A stretch of DNA of 64,000 bases, taken from positions 165,422,559 to 165,486,558 of the forward strand of contig CAXKWD010000002.1 of assembly GCA_964059195.1 (NCBI GenBank), read 5' to 3'. The translations under genes and the position numbers were made by a program. The DNA is from Ectobius pallidus (Eukaryota; Arthropoda; Insecta; Blattodea; Ectobiidae). The first letter of the stretch is position 1. The number at the start of each line of letters is the position of its first letter. The notes under the pieces are model-generated. The model was not told the origin of the DNA. It was given only the letters and a program-made list of their open reading frames with translations, and made no database searches. Positions 50,386-62,885 of the stretch are shown one piece after another.

Positions 50386-53300
50386 GTGAGTATACGGAAT
50401 TGTAAAAGATGTTATTTTTGCCGATATGACTTTTTTCGTGTGAGGCGTTTGAGACGGTTCGACAGCCGTTATAACGTAAACTATGGTACATTTTTATTGT
50501 TGATGTACACGGTTTTATTCGCAATGAAATGTTATGACGTTCGTCTCTTGGGAGTTTTTATGTACTAGGCTGATAAAATGGTTTTATATCGACTTTTCTA
50601 AAATCCTGCGCGACTTTCATCTCCAAGAATAAAAAATATTGTTTTTACATTAACAATATAATCTCAAAAATGTCTTGTGTTTCCGAGGAAACATAAGTTT
50701 ATATGCAAAAGCAGATGAAACTTTTTTTTTCCACTTTTATACAATCCTCCGCTTTTATAGAAGCTGCATGCCTTCCCGGGATTCTCAGCCCTACCAACTT
50801 CCGTAAGCGTCGATTTTATTTTTATTTCCGAAAGTTTCTTTTATGCTGTGAGTGTGCAGAATTGTAAAAGATGTTATTTTTGCCGATATGACTTTTTTCG
50901 TGCGAGGCGTTTTCAACGGTTCGACAGCCGTTATCTCGTAAACTACGGTACATTTTTATTGTTGATGTACACGGTTTTATTCGCAATCAAATGTTATGAC
51001 GTTCGTCTCTTGGGAGTTTTTATGTACTAGGCTGATATAATGGTTTTATATCGACTTTTCTAAAATCATGCGCAATTTTCATGTCCAAGAATAAAAAATA
51101 TTGTTTTTACATTAACAATATAATCTCAAAAATGTCTTGTGTTTCCGAGGAAACATACGTTTATATGCAAAAGCAGTTGAAACTGTTCTTTTTCCACTCT
51201 TATACAATCCTGTGCTTTAATAGAAGCTGCATGCCTTCCCGGGATTCTCAGCCCTGCCAACTTCCGTTAGCGTCGATTTTAGTTTTATTTCCGAAAGTTT
51301 CTTTTATGCTGTGAGTATGCGGATTTGAAAAAGATGTTATTTTTACGGATACTACTTTTTTCGTGTGAGTCCTTTTCAACGGTTCGACAGCCGTTATCTC
51401 GTAAACTATGGTACATTTTTATTGTTGATGTACACGCTTTTATTCGCAATGAAATGTTTTGACGTTCGTCTCTTGGGAGTTTTTATGTACTAGGCTGATA
51501 AAATGGTTTTATATCGACTTTTCTAAAATCCTGCGCGACTTTCATCTCCAAGAATAAAAAATATTGTTTTACATTAACAATATAATCTCAAAAATATCTT
51601 GTGTTTCCGAGGAAACATAAGTTTATATGCAAAAGCAGTTGAAACTGTTCTTTTTCCACTCTTATACAATCCTGTGCTTTAATAGAAGCTGCATGCCTTC
51701 CCGGGATTCTCAGCCCTGCCAACTTCCGTTAGCGTCGATTTTATTTTTATTTCCGAAAGTTTCATTTATGCTGTGAGTATGCGGAATTATAAAAGATGTT
51801 ATTTCTGCCGATATGACATTTTTCGTGCGAGGCGTTTTCAACGGTTCGACAGCCGTTATCACGTAAACTATGGTACATTTTTATTGTTGATGTACACGGT
51901 TTTATTCGCAATGAAATGTTATGACGTTCGTCTCTTGGGAGTTTTTATGTACTAGGCTGATAAAATGGTTTTATTTCGACTTTTCTAAAATCCTGCGCGA
52001 CTTTCATCTCCAAGAATAAAAAATATTGTTTTTACATTAACAATATAATCTCAAAAATGTCTTGTGTTTCCGAGGAAACATACGTTTATATGCAAAAGCA
52101 GTTGAAACTGTTTTTTTTCCCACTGTTATACAATCCTGCGCTTTTATAGAAGCTGCATGCCTTCCCGGGATTCTCAGCCCTCCCAACTTTCGTTAGCGTC
52201 GATTTTATTTTTATTTCCGAAAGTTTCTTTTATGCTGTGAGTATGCGGATTTGAAAAAGATGTTATTTTTACAGATATGACTTTTTTCGTGTGAGTCGTT
52301 GTCAACGGTTCGACAGCCATTATCTTGTAAACCATGGTACATTTTTATTGTTGATGTACACGCTTTTATTCGCAATGAAATGTTATGACGTTCGTCTCTT
52401 GGGAGTTTTTATGCACTAGGCTGATAAAATGGTTTTATTTCGACTTTTCTAAAATCCTGCGCGATTTTCATCTCCAAGAATAAAAAATATTGTTTTTACA
52501 TTAACAATATAATCTCAAAAATGTCTTGTGTTTCCGAGGAAACATAAGTTTATATGCAAAAGCAGTTGAAACTGTTCTCTTTCCACTCTTATACAATCCT
52601 CCGCTTTTATAGAAGCTGCATGCCTTCCCGGGATTCTCAGCCATGCCAACTTTCGTAAGCGTCGATTTTATTTTTATTTCCGAAAGTTTCCTTTATGCCG
52701 TGAGTGTGCGGAATTGAAAAAGATGTTATTTTTGCCGATATGACTTTTTTCGTGCGAGGCGTTTTCAACGGTTCGAAAGCCTTTATCTCGTAAACTATGG
52801 TACATTTTTATTGTTGATGTACATGGTTATATTCGCAATGAAAAGTTATGCGTTTTGTCATTTGGGAGGATTTATGTAGTACGCTGATAAAACGTTTTTA
52901 TTTCGAGTTTTCTAAAATCCTGCGCGATTTTCATCTCCAAGAATAAAAGATACTGTTTTTACATTAACAATATAATCTCAAAAATTTCTTGCGTTTCCGA
53001 GGAAACATAAGTTTATATGCAAAAGCAGTTGAAACTGTTCTTTTTCCACTCTTATACAATCCTGCTCTTTAATAGAAGCTGCATGCCTTCCCGGGATTCT
53101 CAGCCCTACCAACTTCCGTAAGAGTCGATTTTATTTTTATTTCCGAAAGTTTCTTTTATGCTGTGAGTGTGCAGAATTGTAAAAGATGTTATTTTTGCCG
53201 ATATGACTTTTTTCGTGCGAGGCGTTTTCAACGGTTCGACAGCCGTTATCTTGTAAACTACGGTACATTTTTATTGTTGATGTACACGGTTTTATTCGCA

Positions 53301-53624
53301 ATGAAATGTTATGACGTTCGTCTCTTGGGAGTTTTTATGTACTAGGCTGATAAAATGGTTTTATTTCGACTTTTCTAAAATCCTGCGCGACTTTCATCTC
53401 CAAGAATAAAAAATATTGTTTTTACATTAACAATATAATCTCAAAAATGTCTTGTGTTTCCGAGGAAACGTAAGTTTATATGCAAAAGCAGTTGAAACTG
53501 TTCATTTTCCACTCTTATAAATACCGCGCTTTAATAGAAGCTGCATGCCTTCCCGGGATTCTCAGCCCTACCAACTTCCGTTAGCGTCGATTTTATTTTT
53601 ATTTCCCTAAGTTTCTTTTATGGT
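50386..53624 (+). repeat. HOR B-C'-E-A-F-G-C, copy 2 (7 monomers, 3239 bp)
   Basis: Anchors at 50386, 50848, 51311, 51773, 52237, 52700 and 53163. Same length and near-identical to 43444-46682; one difference seen is GGAAACGTAAG near 53469 against GGAAACATAAG. Confidence 0.93.
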
Positions 53625-55939
53625 GTGAGTATACGGAATTGTAAAAGATGTTATTTTTGCCGATATGACTTTTTTCGTGTGAGGCGTTTGAGACGGTTCG
53701 ACAGCCGTTATAACGTAAACTATGGTACATTTTTATTGTTGATGTACACGGTTTTATTCGCAATGAAATGTTATGACGTTCGTCTCTTGGGAGTTTTTAT
53801 GTACTAGGCTGATAAAATGGTTTTATATCGACTTTTCTAAAATCCTGCGCGACTTTCATCTCCAAGAATAAAAAATATTGTTTTTACATTAACAATATAA
53901 TCTCAAAAATGTCTTGTGTTTCCGAGGAAACATAAGTTTATATGCAAAAGCAGATGAAACTTTTTTTTTCCACTTTTATACAATCCTCCGCTTTTATAGA
54001 AGCTGCATGCCTTCCCGGGATTCTCAGCCCTACCAACTTCCGTAAGCGTCGATTTTATTTTTATTTCCGAAAGTTTCTTTTATGCTGTGAGTGTGCAGAA
54101 TTGTAAAAGATGTTATTTTTGCCGATATGACTTTTTTCGTGCGAGGCGTTTTCAACGGTTCGACAGCCGTTATCTCGTAAACTACGGTACATTTTTATTG
54201 TTGATGTACACGGTTTTATTCGCAATCAAATGTTATGACGTTCGTCTCTTGGGAGTTTTTATGTACTAGGCTGATATAATGGTTTTATATCGACTTTTCT
54301 AAAATCATGCGCAATTTTCATGTCCAAGAATAAAAAATATTGTTTTTACATTAACAATATAATCTCAAAAATGTCTTGTGTTTCCGAGGAAACATACGTT
54401 TATATGCAAAAGCAGTTGAAACTGTTCTTTTTCCACTCTTATACAATCCTGTGCTTTAATAGAAGCTGCATGCCTTCCCGGGATTCTCAGCCCTGCCAAC
54501 TTCCGTTAGCGTCGATTTTAGTTTTATTTCCGAAAGTTTCTTTTATGCTGTGAGTATGCGGATTTGAAAAAGATGTTATTTTTACGGATACTACTTTTTT
54601 CGTGTGAGTCCTTTTCAACGGTTCGACAGCCGTTATCTCGTAAACTATGGTACATTTTTATTGTTGATGTACACGCTTTTATTCGCAATGAAATGTTTTG
54701 ACGTTCGTCTCTTGGGAGTTTTTATGTACTAGGCTGATAAAATGGTTTTATATCGACTTTTCTAAAATCCTGCGCGACTTTCATCTCCAAGAATAAAAAA
54801 TATTGTTTTACATTAACAATATAATCTCAAAAATATCTTGTGTTTCCGAGGAAACATAAGTTTATATGCAAAAGCAGTTGAAACTGTTCTTTTTCCACTC
54901 TTATACAATCCTGTGCTTTAATAGAAGCTGCATGCCTTCCCGGGATTCTCAGCCCTGCCAACTTCCGTTAGCGTCGATTTTATTTTTATTTCCGAAAGTT
55001 TCATTTATGCTGTGAGTATGCGGAATTATAAAAGATGTTATTTCTGCCGATATGACATTTTTCGTGCGAGGCGTTTTCAACGGTTCGACAGCCGTTATCA
55101 CGTAAACTATGGTACATTTTTATTGTTGATGTACACGGTTTTATTCGCAATGAAATGTTATGACGTTCGTCTCTTGGGAGTTTTTATGTACTAGGCTGAT
55201 AAAATGGTTTTATTTCGACTTTTCTAAAATCCTGCGCGACTTTCATCTCCAAGAATAAAAAATATTGTTTTTACATTAACAATATAATCTCAAAAATGTC
55301 TTGTGTTTCCGAGGAAACATACGTTTATATGCAAAAGCAGTTGAAACTGTTTTTTTTCCCACTGTTATACAATCCTGCGCTTTTATAGAAGCTGCATGCC
55401 TTCCCGGGATTCTCAGCCCTCCCAACTTTCGTTAGCGTCGATTTTATTTTTATTTCCGAAAGTTTCTTTTATGCTGTGAGTGTGCGGAATTGTAAAAGAT
55501 GTTATTTTTGCCGATATGACTTTTCTCGTGCGAGGCGTTTTCAACGGTTCGACAGCCGTTATCTCGTAAACTATGGTACATTTTTATTGTTGATGTTACA
55601 CGGTTTTATTCGCAATGAAATGTTATGAGGTTCGTCTCTAGAGAGTTTTTATGTAGTATGCTGATAAAACGGTTTTATTTCGACTTTTCTAAAATCCTGC
55701 GCGATTTTAATCTCCAAGAATAAAAGATACTGTTTTTACATTAACAATATAATCTCAAAAATTTATTGCGTTTCCGAGGAAACATAAGTTTATATGCAAA
55801 AGTAGTTGAAACTGTTCATTTTCCACTCTTATACAATACCGCGCTTTAATAGAAGCTGCATGCCTTCCCGGGATTCTCAGCCCTATCAACTTCCGTTAGC
55901 GTCGATTTTATTTTTATTTCCCTAAGTTTCTTTTATGGT
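53625..55939 (+). repeat. HOR B-C'-E-A-H, tandem copy 1 (5 monomers, 2315 bp)
   Basis: Anchors at 53625, 54087, 54550, 55012 and 55476. It starts like the seven-monomer HOR (same CGGATACTAC and GACATTTTTCG markers) but ends with H in place of F-G-C. Followed in tandem by a second copy. Confidence 0.92.
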
Positions 55940-58254
55940 GTGAGTATACGGAATTGTAAAAGATGTTATTTCTGCCGATATGACTTTTTTCGTGTGAGGC
56001 GTTTGAGACGGTTCGACAGCCGTTATAACGTAAACTATGGTACATTTTTATTGTTGATGTACACGGTTTTATTCGCAATGAAATGTTATGACGTTCGTCT
56101 CTTGGGAGTTTTTATGTACTAGGCTGATAAAATGGTTTTATATCGACTTTTCTAAAATCCTGCGCGACTTTCATCTCCAAGAATAAAAAATATTGTTTTT
56201 ACATTAACAATATAATCTCAAAAATGTCTTGTGTTTCCGAGGAAACATAAGTTTATATGCAAAAGCAGATGAAACTTTTTTTTTCCACTTTTATACAATC
56301 CTCCGCTTTTATAGAAGCTGCATGCCTTCCCGGGATTCTCAGCCCTACCAACTTCCGTAAGCGTCGATTTTATTTTTATTTCCGAAAGTTTCTTTTATGC
56401 TGTGAGTGTGCAGAATTGTAAAAGATGTTATTTTTGCCGATATGACTTTTTTCGTGCGAGGCGTTTTCAACGGTTCGACAGCCGTTATCTCGTAAACTAC
56501 GGTACATTTTTATTGTTGATGTACACGGTTTTATTCGCAATCAAATGTTATGACGTTCGTCTCTTGGGAGTTTTTATGTACTAGGCTGATATAATGGTTT
56601 TATATCGACTTTTCTAAAATCATGCGCAATTTTCATGTCCAAGAATAAAAAATATTGTTTTTACATTAACAATATAATCTCAAAAATGTCTTGTGTTTCC
56701 GAGGAAACATACGTTTATATGCAAAAGCAGTTGAAACTGTTCTTTTTCCACTCTTATACAATCCTGTGCTTTAATAGAAGCTGCATGCCTTCCCGGGATT
56801 CTCAGCCCTGCCAACTTCCGTTAGCGTCGATTTTAGTTTTATTTCCGAAAGTTTCTTTTATGCTGTGAGTATGCGGATTTGAAAAAGATGTTATTTTTAC
56901 GGATACTACTTTTTTCGTGTGAGTCCTTTTCAACGGTTCGACAGCCGTTATCTCGTAAACTATGGTACATTTTTATTGTTGATGTACACGCTTTTATTCG
57001 CAATGAAATGTTTTGACGTTCGTCTCTTGGGAGTTTTTATGTACTAGGCTGATAAAATGGTTTTATATCGACTTTTCTAAAATCCTGCGCGACTTTCATC
57101 TCCAAGAATAAAAAATATTGTTTTACATTAACAATATAATCTCAAAAATATCTTGTGTTTCCGAGGAAACATAAGTTTATATGCAAAAGCAGTTGAAACT
57201 GTTCTTTTTCCACTCTTATACAATCCTGTGCTTTAATAGAAGCTGCATGCCTTCCCGGGATTCTCAGCCCTGCCAACTTCCGTTAGCGTCGATTTTATTT
57301 TTATTTCCGAAAGTTTCATTTATGCTGTGAGTATGCGGAATTATAAAAGATGTTATTTCTGCCGATATGACATTTTTCGTGCGAGGCGTTTTCAACGGTT
57401 CGACAGCCGTTATCACGTAAACTATGGTACATTTTTATTGTTGATGTACACGGTTTTATTCGCAATGAAATGTTATGACGTTCGTCTCTTGGGAGTTTTT
57501 ATGTACTAGGCTGATAAAATGGTTTTATTTCGACTTTTCTAAAATCCTGCGCGACTTTCATCTCCAAGAATAAAAAATATTGTTTTTACATTAACAATAT
57601 AATCTCAAAAATGTCTTGTGTTTCCGAGGAAACATACGTTTATATGCAAAAGCAGTTGAAACTGTTTTTTTTCCCACTGTTATACAATCCTGCGCTTTTA
57701 TAGAAGCTGCATGCCTTCCCGGGATTCTCAGCCCTCCCAACTTTCGTTAGCGTCGATTTTATTTTTATTTCCGAAAGTTTCTTTTATGCTGTGAGTGTGC
57801 GGAATTGTAAAAGATGTTATTTTTGCCGATATGACTTTTCTCGTGCGAGGCGTTTTCAACGGTTCGACAGCCGTTATCTCGTAAACTATGGTACATTTTT
57901 ATTGTTGATGTTACACGGTTTTATTCGCAATGAAATGTTATGAGGTTCGTCTCTAGAGAGTTTTTATGTAGTATGCTGATAAAACGGTTTTATTTCGACT
58001 TTTCTAAAATCCTGCGCGATTTTAATCTCCAAGAATAAAAGATACTGTTTTTACATTAACAATATAATCTCAAAAATTTATTGCGTTTCCGAGGAAACAT
58101 AAGTTTATATGCAAAAGTAGTTGAAACTGTTCATTTTCCACTCTTATACAATACCGCGCTTTAATAGAAGCTGCATGCCTTCCCGGGATTCTCAGCCCTA
58201 TCAACTTCCGTTAGCGTCGATTTTATTTTTATTTCCCTAAGTTTCTTTTATGGT
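55940..58254 (+). repeat. HOR B-C'-E-A-H, tandem copy 2 (5 monomers, 2315 bp)
   Basis: Anchors at 55940, 56402, 56865, 57327 and 57791. Equal length to the preceding unit and near-identical. The B monomer has TTTCTGCCG instead of TTTTTGCCG near 55970, shared with the next B at 58255. Also parallel to 31400-33713 at an offset of ~24,540 bp. Confidence 0.92.
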
Positions 58255-61031
58255 GTGAGTATACGGAATTGTAAAAGATGTTATTTCTGCCGATATGACT
58301 TTTTTCGTGTGAGGCGTTTGAGACGGTTCGACAGCCGTTATAACGTAAACTATGGTACATTTTTATTGTTGATGTACACGGTTTTATTCGCAATGAAATG
58401 TTATGACGTTCGTCTCTTGGGAGTTTTTATGTACTAGGCTGATAAAATGGTTTTATATCGACTTTTCTACAATCCTGCGCGACTTTCATCTCCAAGAATA
58501 AAAAATATTGCTTTTACATTAACAATATAATCTCAAAAATGTCTTGTGTTTCCAAGGAAACATAAGTTTATATGCAAAAGCAGTTGAAACTTTTTTTTTC
58601 CACTTTTATACAATCCTCCGCTTTTATAGATGCTGCATGCCTTCCCGGGATTCTCAGCCCTACCAACTTCCGTAAGCGTCGATTTTATTTTTATTTCCGA
58701 AAGTTTATTTTATGCTGTGAGTGTGCAGAATTGTAAAAGACGTTATTTTTGCCGATATGACTTTTTTCGTGCGAGGCGTTTTCAACGGTTCGACAGCCGT
58801 TATCTCGTAAACTACGGTACATTTTTATTGTTGATGTACACGGTTTTATTCGCAATGAAATGTTATGACGTTCGTCTCTTGGGAGTTTTTATGTACTAGG
58901 CTGATAAAAAGGTTTTATTTCGACTTTTCTAAAATCCTGCGCGACTTTCATCTCCAAGAATAAAAAATATTGTTTTTACATTAACAATATAATCTCAATA
59001 AATGTCTTGTGTTTCCGAGGAAACATAAGTTTATATGCAAAAGCAGTTGAAACTGTTCTTTTTCCACTCTTATACAATCCTGTGCTTTAATAGAAGCTGC
59101 ATGCCTTCCCGGGATTCTCAGCCCTGCCAACTTCCGTTAGCGTCAATTTTAGTTTTATTTCCGAAAGTTTCTTTTATGCTGTGAGTATGCGGATTTCAAA
59201 AAGATGTTATTTTTACCGATACTACTTTTTTCGTGTGAGTCCTTTTCAACGGTTCGACAGCCGTTATCTCGTAAACTATGGTACATTTTTATTGTTGATG
59301 TACACGCTTTTATTCGCAATGAAATGTTTTGACGTTCGTCTCTTGGGAGTTTTTATGTACTAGGCTGATAAAATGGTTTTATATCGACTTTTCTAAAATC
59401 CTGCGCGACTTTCATCTCCAAGAATAAAAAATATTGTTTTTACATTAACAATATAATCTCAAAAATGTCTTGTGTTTCCGAGGAAACATAAGTTTATATG
59501 CAAAAGCAGTTGAAACTTTTTTTTTCCACTTTTATACAATCCTCCGCTTTTATAGAAGCTGCATGCCTTCCCGGGATTCTCAGCCCTACCAACTTCCGTA
59601 AGCGTCGATTTTATTTTTATTTCCGAAAGTTTCTTTTATGCTGTGAGTGTGCAGAATTGTAAAAGATGTTATTTTTGCCGATTTGACTTTTTTCGTGCGA
59701 GGCGTTTTCAACGGTTCGACAGCCGTTATCTCGTAAACTACGGTACATTTTTATTGTTGATGTACACGGTTTTATTCGCAATCAAATGTTATGACGTTCG
59801 TCTCTTGGGAGTTTTTATGTACTAGGATGATATAATGGTTTTATATCGACTTTTCTAAAATCATGCGCAATTTTCATGTCCAAGAATAAAAAATATTGTT
59901 TTTACATTAACAATATAATCTCAAAAATGTCTTGTGTTTCCGAGGAAACATACGTTTATATGCAAAAGCAGTTGAAACTGTTCTTTTTCCACTCTTATAC
60001 AATCCTGTGCTTTAATAGAAGCTGCATGCCTTCCCGGGATTCTCAGCCCTGCCAACTTCCGTTAGCGTCGATTTTAGTTTTATTTCCGAAAGTTTCTTTT
60101 ATGCTGTGAGTATGCGGATTTGAAAAAGATGTTATTTTTACCGATACTACTTTTTTCGTGTGAGTCCTTTTCAACGGTTCGACAGCCGTTATCTCGTAAA
60201 CTATGGTACATTTTTATTGTTGATGTACACGCTTTTATTCGCAATGAAATGTTTTGACGTTCGTCTCTTGGGAGTTTTTATGTACTAGGCTGATAAAAAG
60301 GTTTTATATCGACTTTTCTAAAATCCTGCGCGACTTTCATCTCCAAGAATAAAAAATATTGTTTTACATTAACAATATAATCTCAAAAATGTCTTGTGTT
60401 TCCGAGGAAACATAAGTTTATATGCAAAAGCAGTTGAAACTGTTCTTTTTCCACTCTTATACAATCCTGTGCTTTAATAGAAGCTGCATGCCTTCCCGGG
60501 ATTCTCAGCCCTGCCAACTTCCGTTAGCGTCGATTTTATTTTTATTTCCGAAAGTTTCATTTATGCTGTGAGTATGCGGAATTATAAAAGATGTTATTTC
60601 TGCCGATATGACTTTTTTCGTGCGAGGCGTTTTCAACGGTTCGACAGCCGTTATCTCGTAAACTATGGTACATTTTTATTGTTGATGTTACACGGTTTTA
60701 TTCGCAATGAAATGTTATGAGGTTCGTCTCTAGAGAGTTTTTATGTAGTATGCTGATAAAACGGTTTTATTTCGACTTTTCTAAAATCCTGCGCGATTTT
60801 CATCTCCAAGAATAAAAGATACTGTTTTTACATTAACAATATAATCTCAAAAATTTATTGCGTTTCCGAGGAAACATAAGTTTATATGCAAAAGTAGTTG
60901 AAACTGTTCATTTTCCACTCTTATACAATACCGCGCTTTAATAGAAGCTGCATGCCTTCCCGGGATTCTCAGCCCTATCAACTTCCGTTAGCGTCGATTT
61001 TATTTTTATTTCCCTAAGTTTCTTTTATGGT
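58255..61031 (+). repeat. HOR B-D-E'-C'-E-A/H (6 monomers, 2777 bp)
   Basis: Anchors at 58255, 58717, 59181, 59643, 60106 and 60568. It parallels 33714-36957, but the last two monomers of that unit (A, H) are replaced by one A/H chimera. The unit is 467 bp shorter: one monomer plus the three extra A of the other copy. Confidence 0.9.
60568..61031 (+). repeat. Chimeric monomer A/H
   Basis: A head (GGAATTATAAAAG, TTTCTGCCG) joined to an H body (CGTTATCTCG, GATGTTACACGG, CTCTAGAGAG). The switch lies about 33-90 bp after the anchor. The related block at 36030-36957 has separate A and H monomers, so this looks like an unequal exchange that removed exactly one repeat length. Confidence 0.87.
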
Positions 61032-62885
61032 GTGAGTATACGGAATTGTAAAAGATGTTATTTTTGCCGATATGACTTTTTTCGTGCGTGGCGTTTTCAA
61101 CGGTTCGACAGCCGTTATCTCGTAAACTACGGTACATTTTTATTGTTGATGTACACGATTTTATTCGCAATGAAATGTTATGACGTTCGTCTCATGGGAG
61201 TTTTTATGTACTAGGCTGATAAAAAGGTTTTATTTCGACTTTTCTAAAATCCTGCGCGACTTTCATCTCCAAGAATAAAAAATATTGTTTTTACATTAAC
61301 AATATAATCTCAATAAATGTCATGTGTTTCCGAGGAAACATAAGTTTATATGCAAAAGCAGTTGAAACTGTTCTTTTTCCACTCTTATACAATCCTGTGC
61401 TTTAATAGAAGCTGCATGCCTTCCCGGGATTCTCAGCCCTGCCAACTTCCGTTAGCGTCGATTTTAGTTTTATTTCCGAAAGTTTCTTTTATGCTGTGAG
61501 TATGCGGATTTCAAAAAGATGTTATTTTTACCGATACTACTTTTTTCGTGTGAGTCCTTTTCAACGGTTCGACAGCCGTTATCTCGTAAACTATGGTACA
61601 TTTTTATTGTTGATGTACACGCTTTTATTCGCAATGAAATGTTTTGACGTTCGTCTCTTGGGAGTTTTTATGTACTAGGCTGATAAAATGGTTTTATATC
61701 GACTTTTCTAAAATCCTGCGCGACTTTCATCTCCAAGAATAAAAAATATTGTTTTACATTAACAATATAATCTCAAAAATGTCTTGTGTTTCCGAGGAAA
61801 CATAAGTTTATATGCAAAAGCAGTTGAAACTGTTCTTTTTCCACTCTTATACAATCCTGTGCTTTAATAGAAGCTGCATGCCTTCCCGGGATTCTCAGCC
61901 CTGCCAACTTCCGTTAGCGTCGATTTTATTTTTATTTCCGAAAGTTTCATTTATGCTGTGAGTATGCGGAATTATAAAAGATGTTATTTCTGCCGATATG
62001 ACTTTTTTGGTGCGAGGCGTTTTCAACGGTTCGACAGCCGTTATCACGTAAACTATGATACATTTTTATTGTTGATGTACACGGTTTTATTCGCAATGAA
62101 ATGTTATGACTTTCGTCTCTTGGGAGTTTTTATGTACTAGGCTGATAAAATGGTTTTATTTCGACTTTTCTAAAATCCTGCGCGACTTTCATCTCCAAGA
62201 ATAAAAAATATTGTTTTTACATTAACAATATAATCTCAAAAATGTCTTGTGTTTCCGAGGAAACATACGTTTATATGCAAAAGCAGTTGAAACTGTTTTT
62301 TTTCCCACTGTTATACAATCCTGCGCTTTTATAGAAGCTGCATGCCTTCCCGGGATTCTCAACCCTCCCAACTTTCGTTAGCGTCGATTTTATTTTTATT
62401 TCCGAAAGTTTCTTTTATGCTGTGAGTGTGCGGAATTGTAAAAGATGTTATTTTTGCCGATATGACTTTTTTCGTGCGAGGCGTTTTCAACGGTTCGACA
62501 GCCGTTATCTCGTAAACTATGGTACATTTTTATTGTTGATGTTACACGGTTTTATTCGCAATGAAATGTTATGAGGTTCGTCTCTAGAGAGTTTTTATGT
62601 AGTATGCTGATAAAACGGTTTTATTTCGACTTTTCTAAAATCCTGCGCGATTTTCATCTCCAAGAATAAAAGATACTGTTTTTACATTAACAATATAATC
62701 TCAAAAATTTATTGCGTTTCCGAGGAAACATAAGTTTATATGCAAAAGCAGTTGAAACTGTTCATTTTCCACTCTTATACAATACCGCGCTTTAATAGAA
62801 GCTGCATACCTTCCCGGGATTCTCAGCCCTACCAACTTCCGTTAGCGTCGATTTTATTTTTATTTCCCTAAGTTTCTTTTATGGT
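61032..62885 (+). repeat. HOR K-E'-A'-H, copy 3 (4 monomers, 1854 bp)
   Basis: Anchors at 61032, 61496, 61958 and 62422. Same order and length as the two units at 36958-40665, about 22-24 kb away. Private changes: GTGCGTGGCG near 61085, CTCATGGGAG near 61193, CTCAACCC near 62360. Confidence 0.92.
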
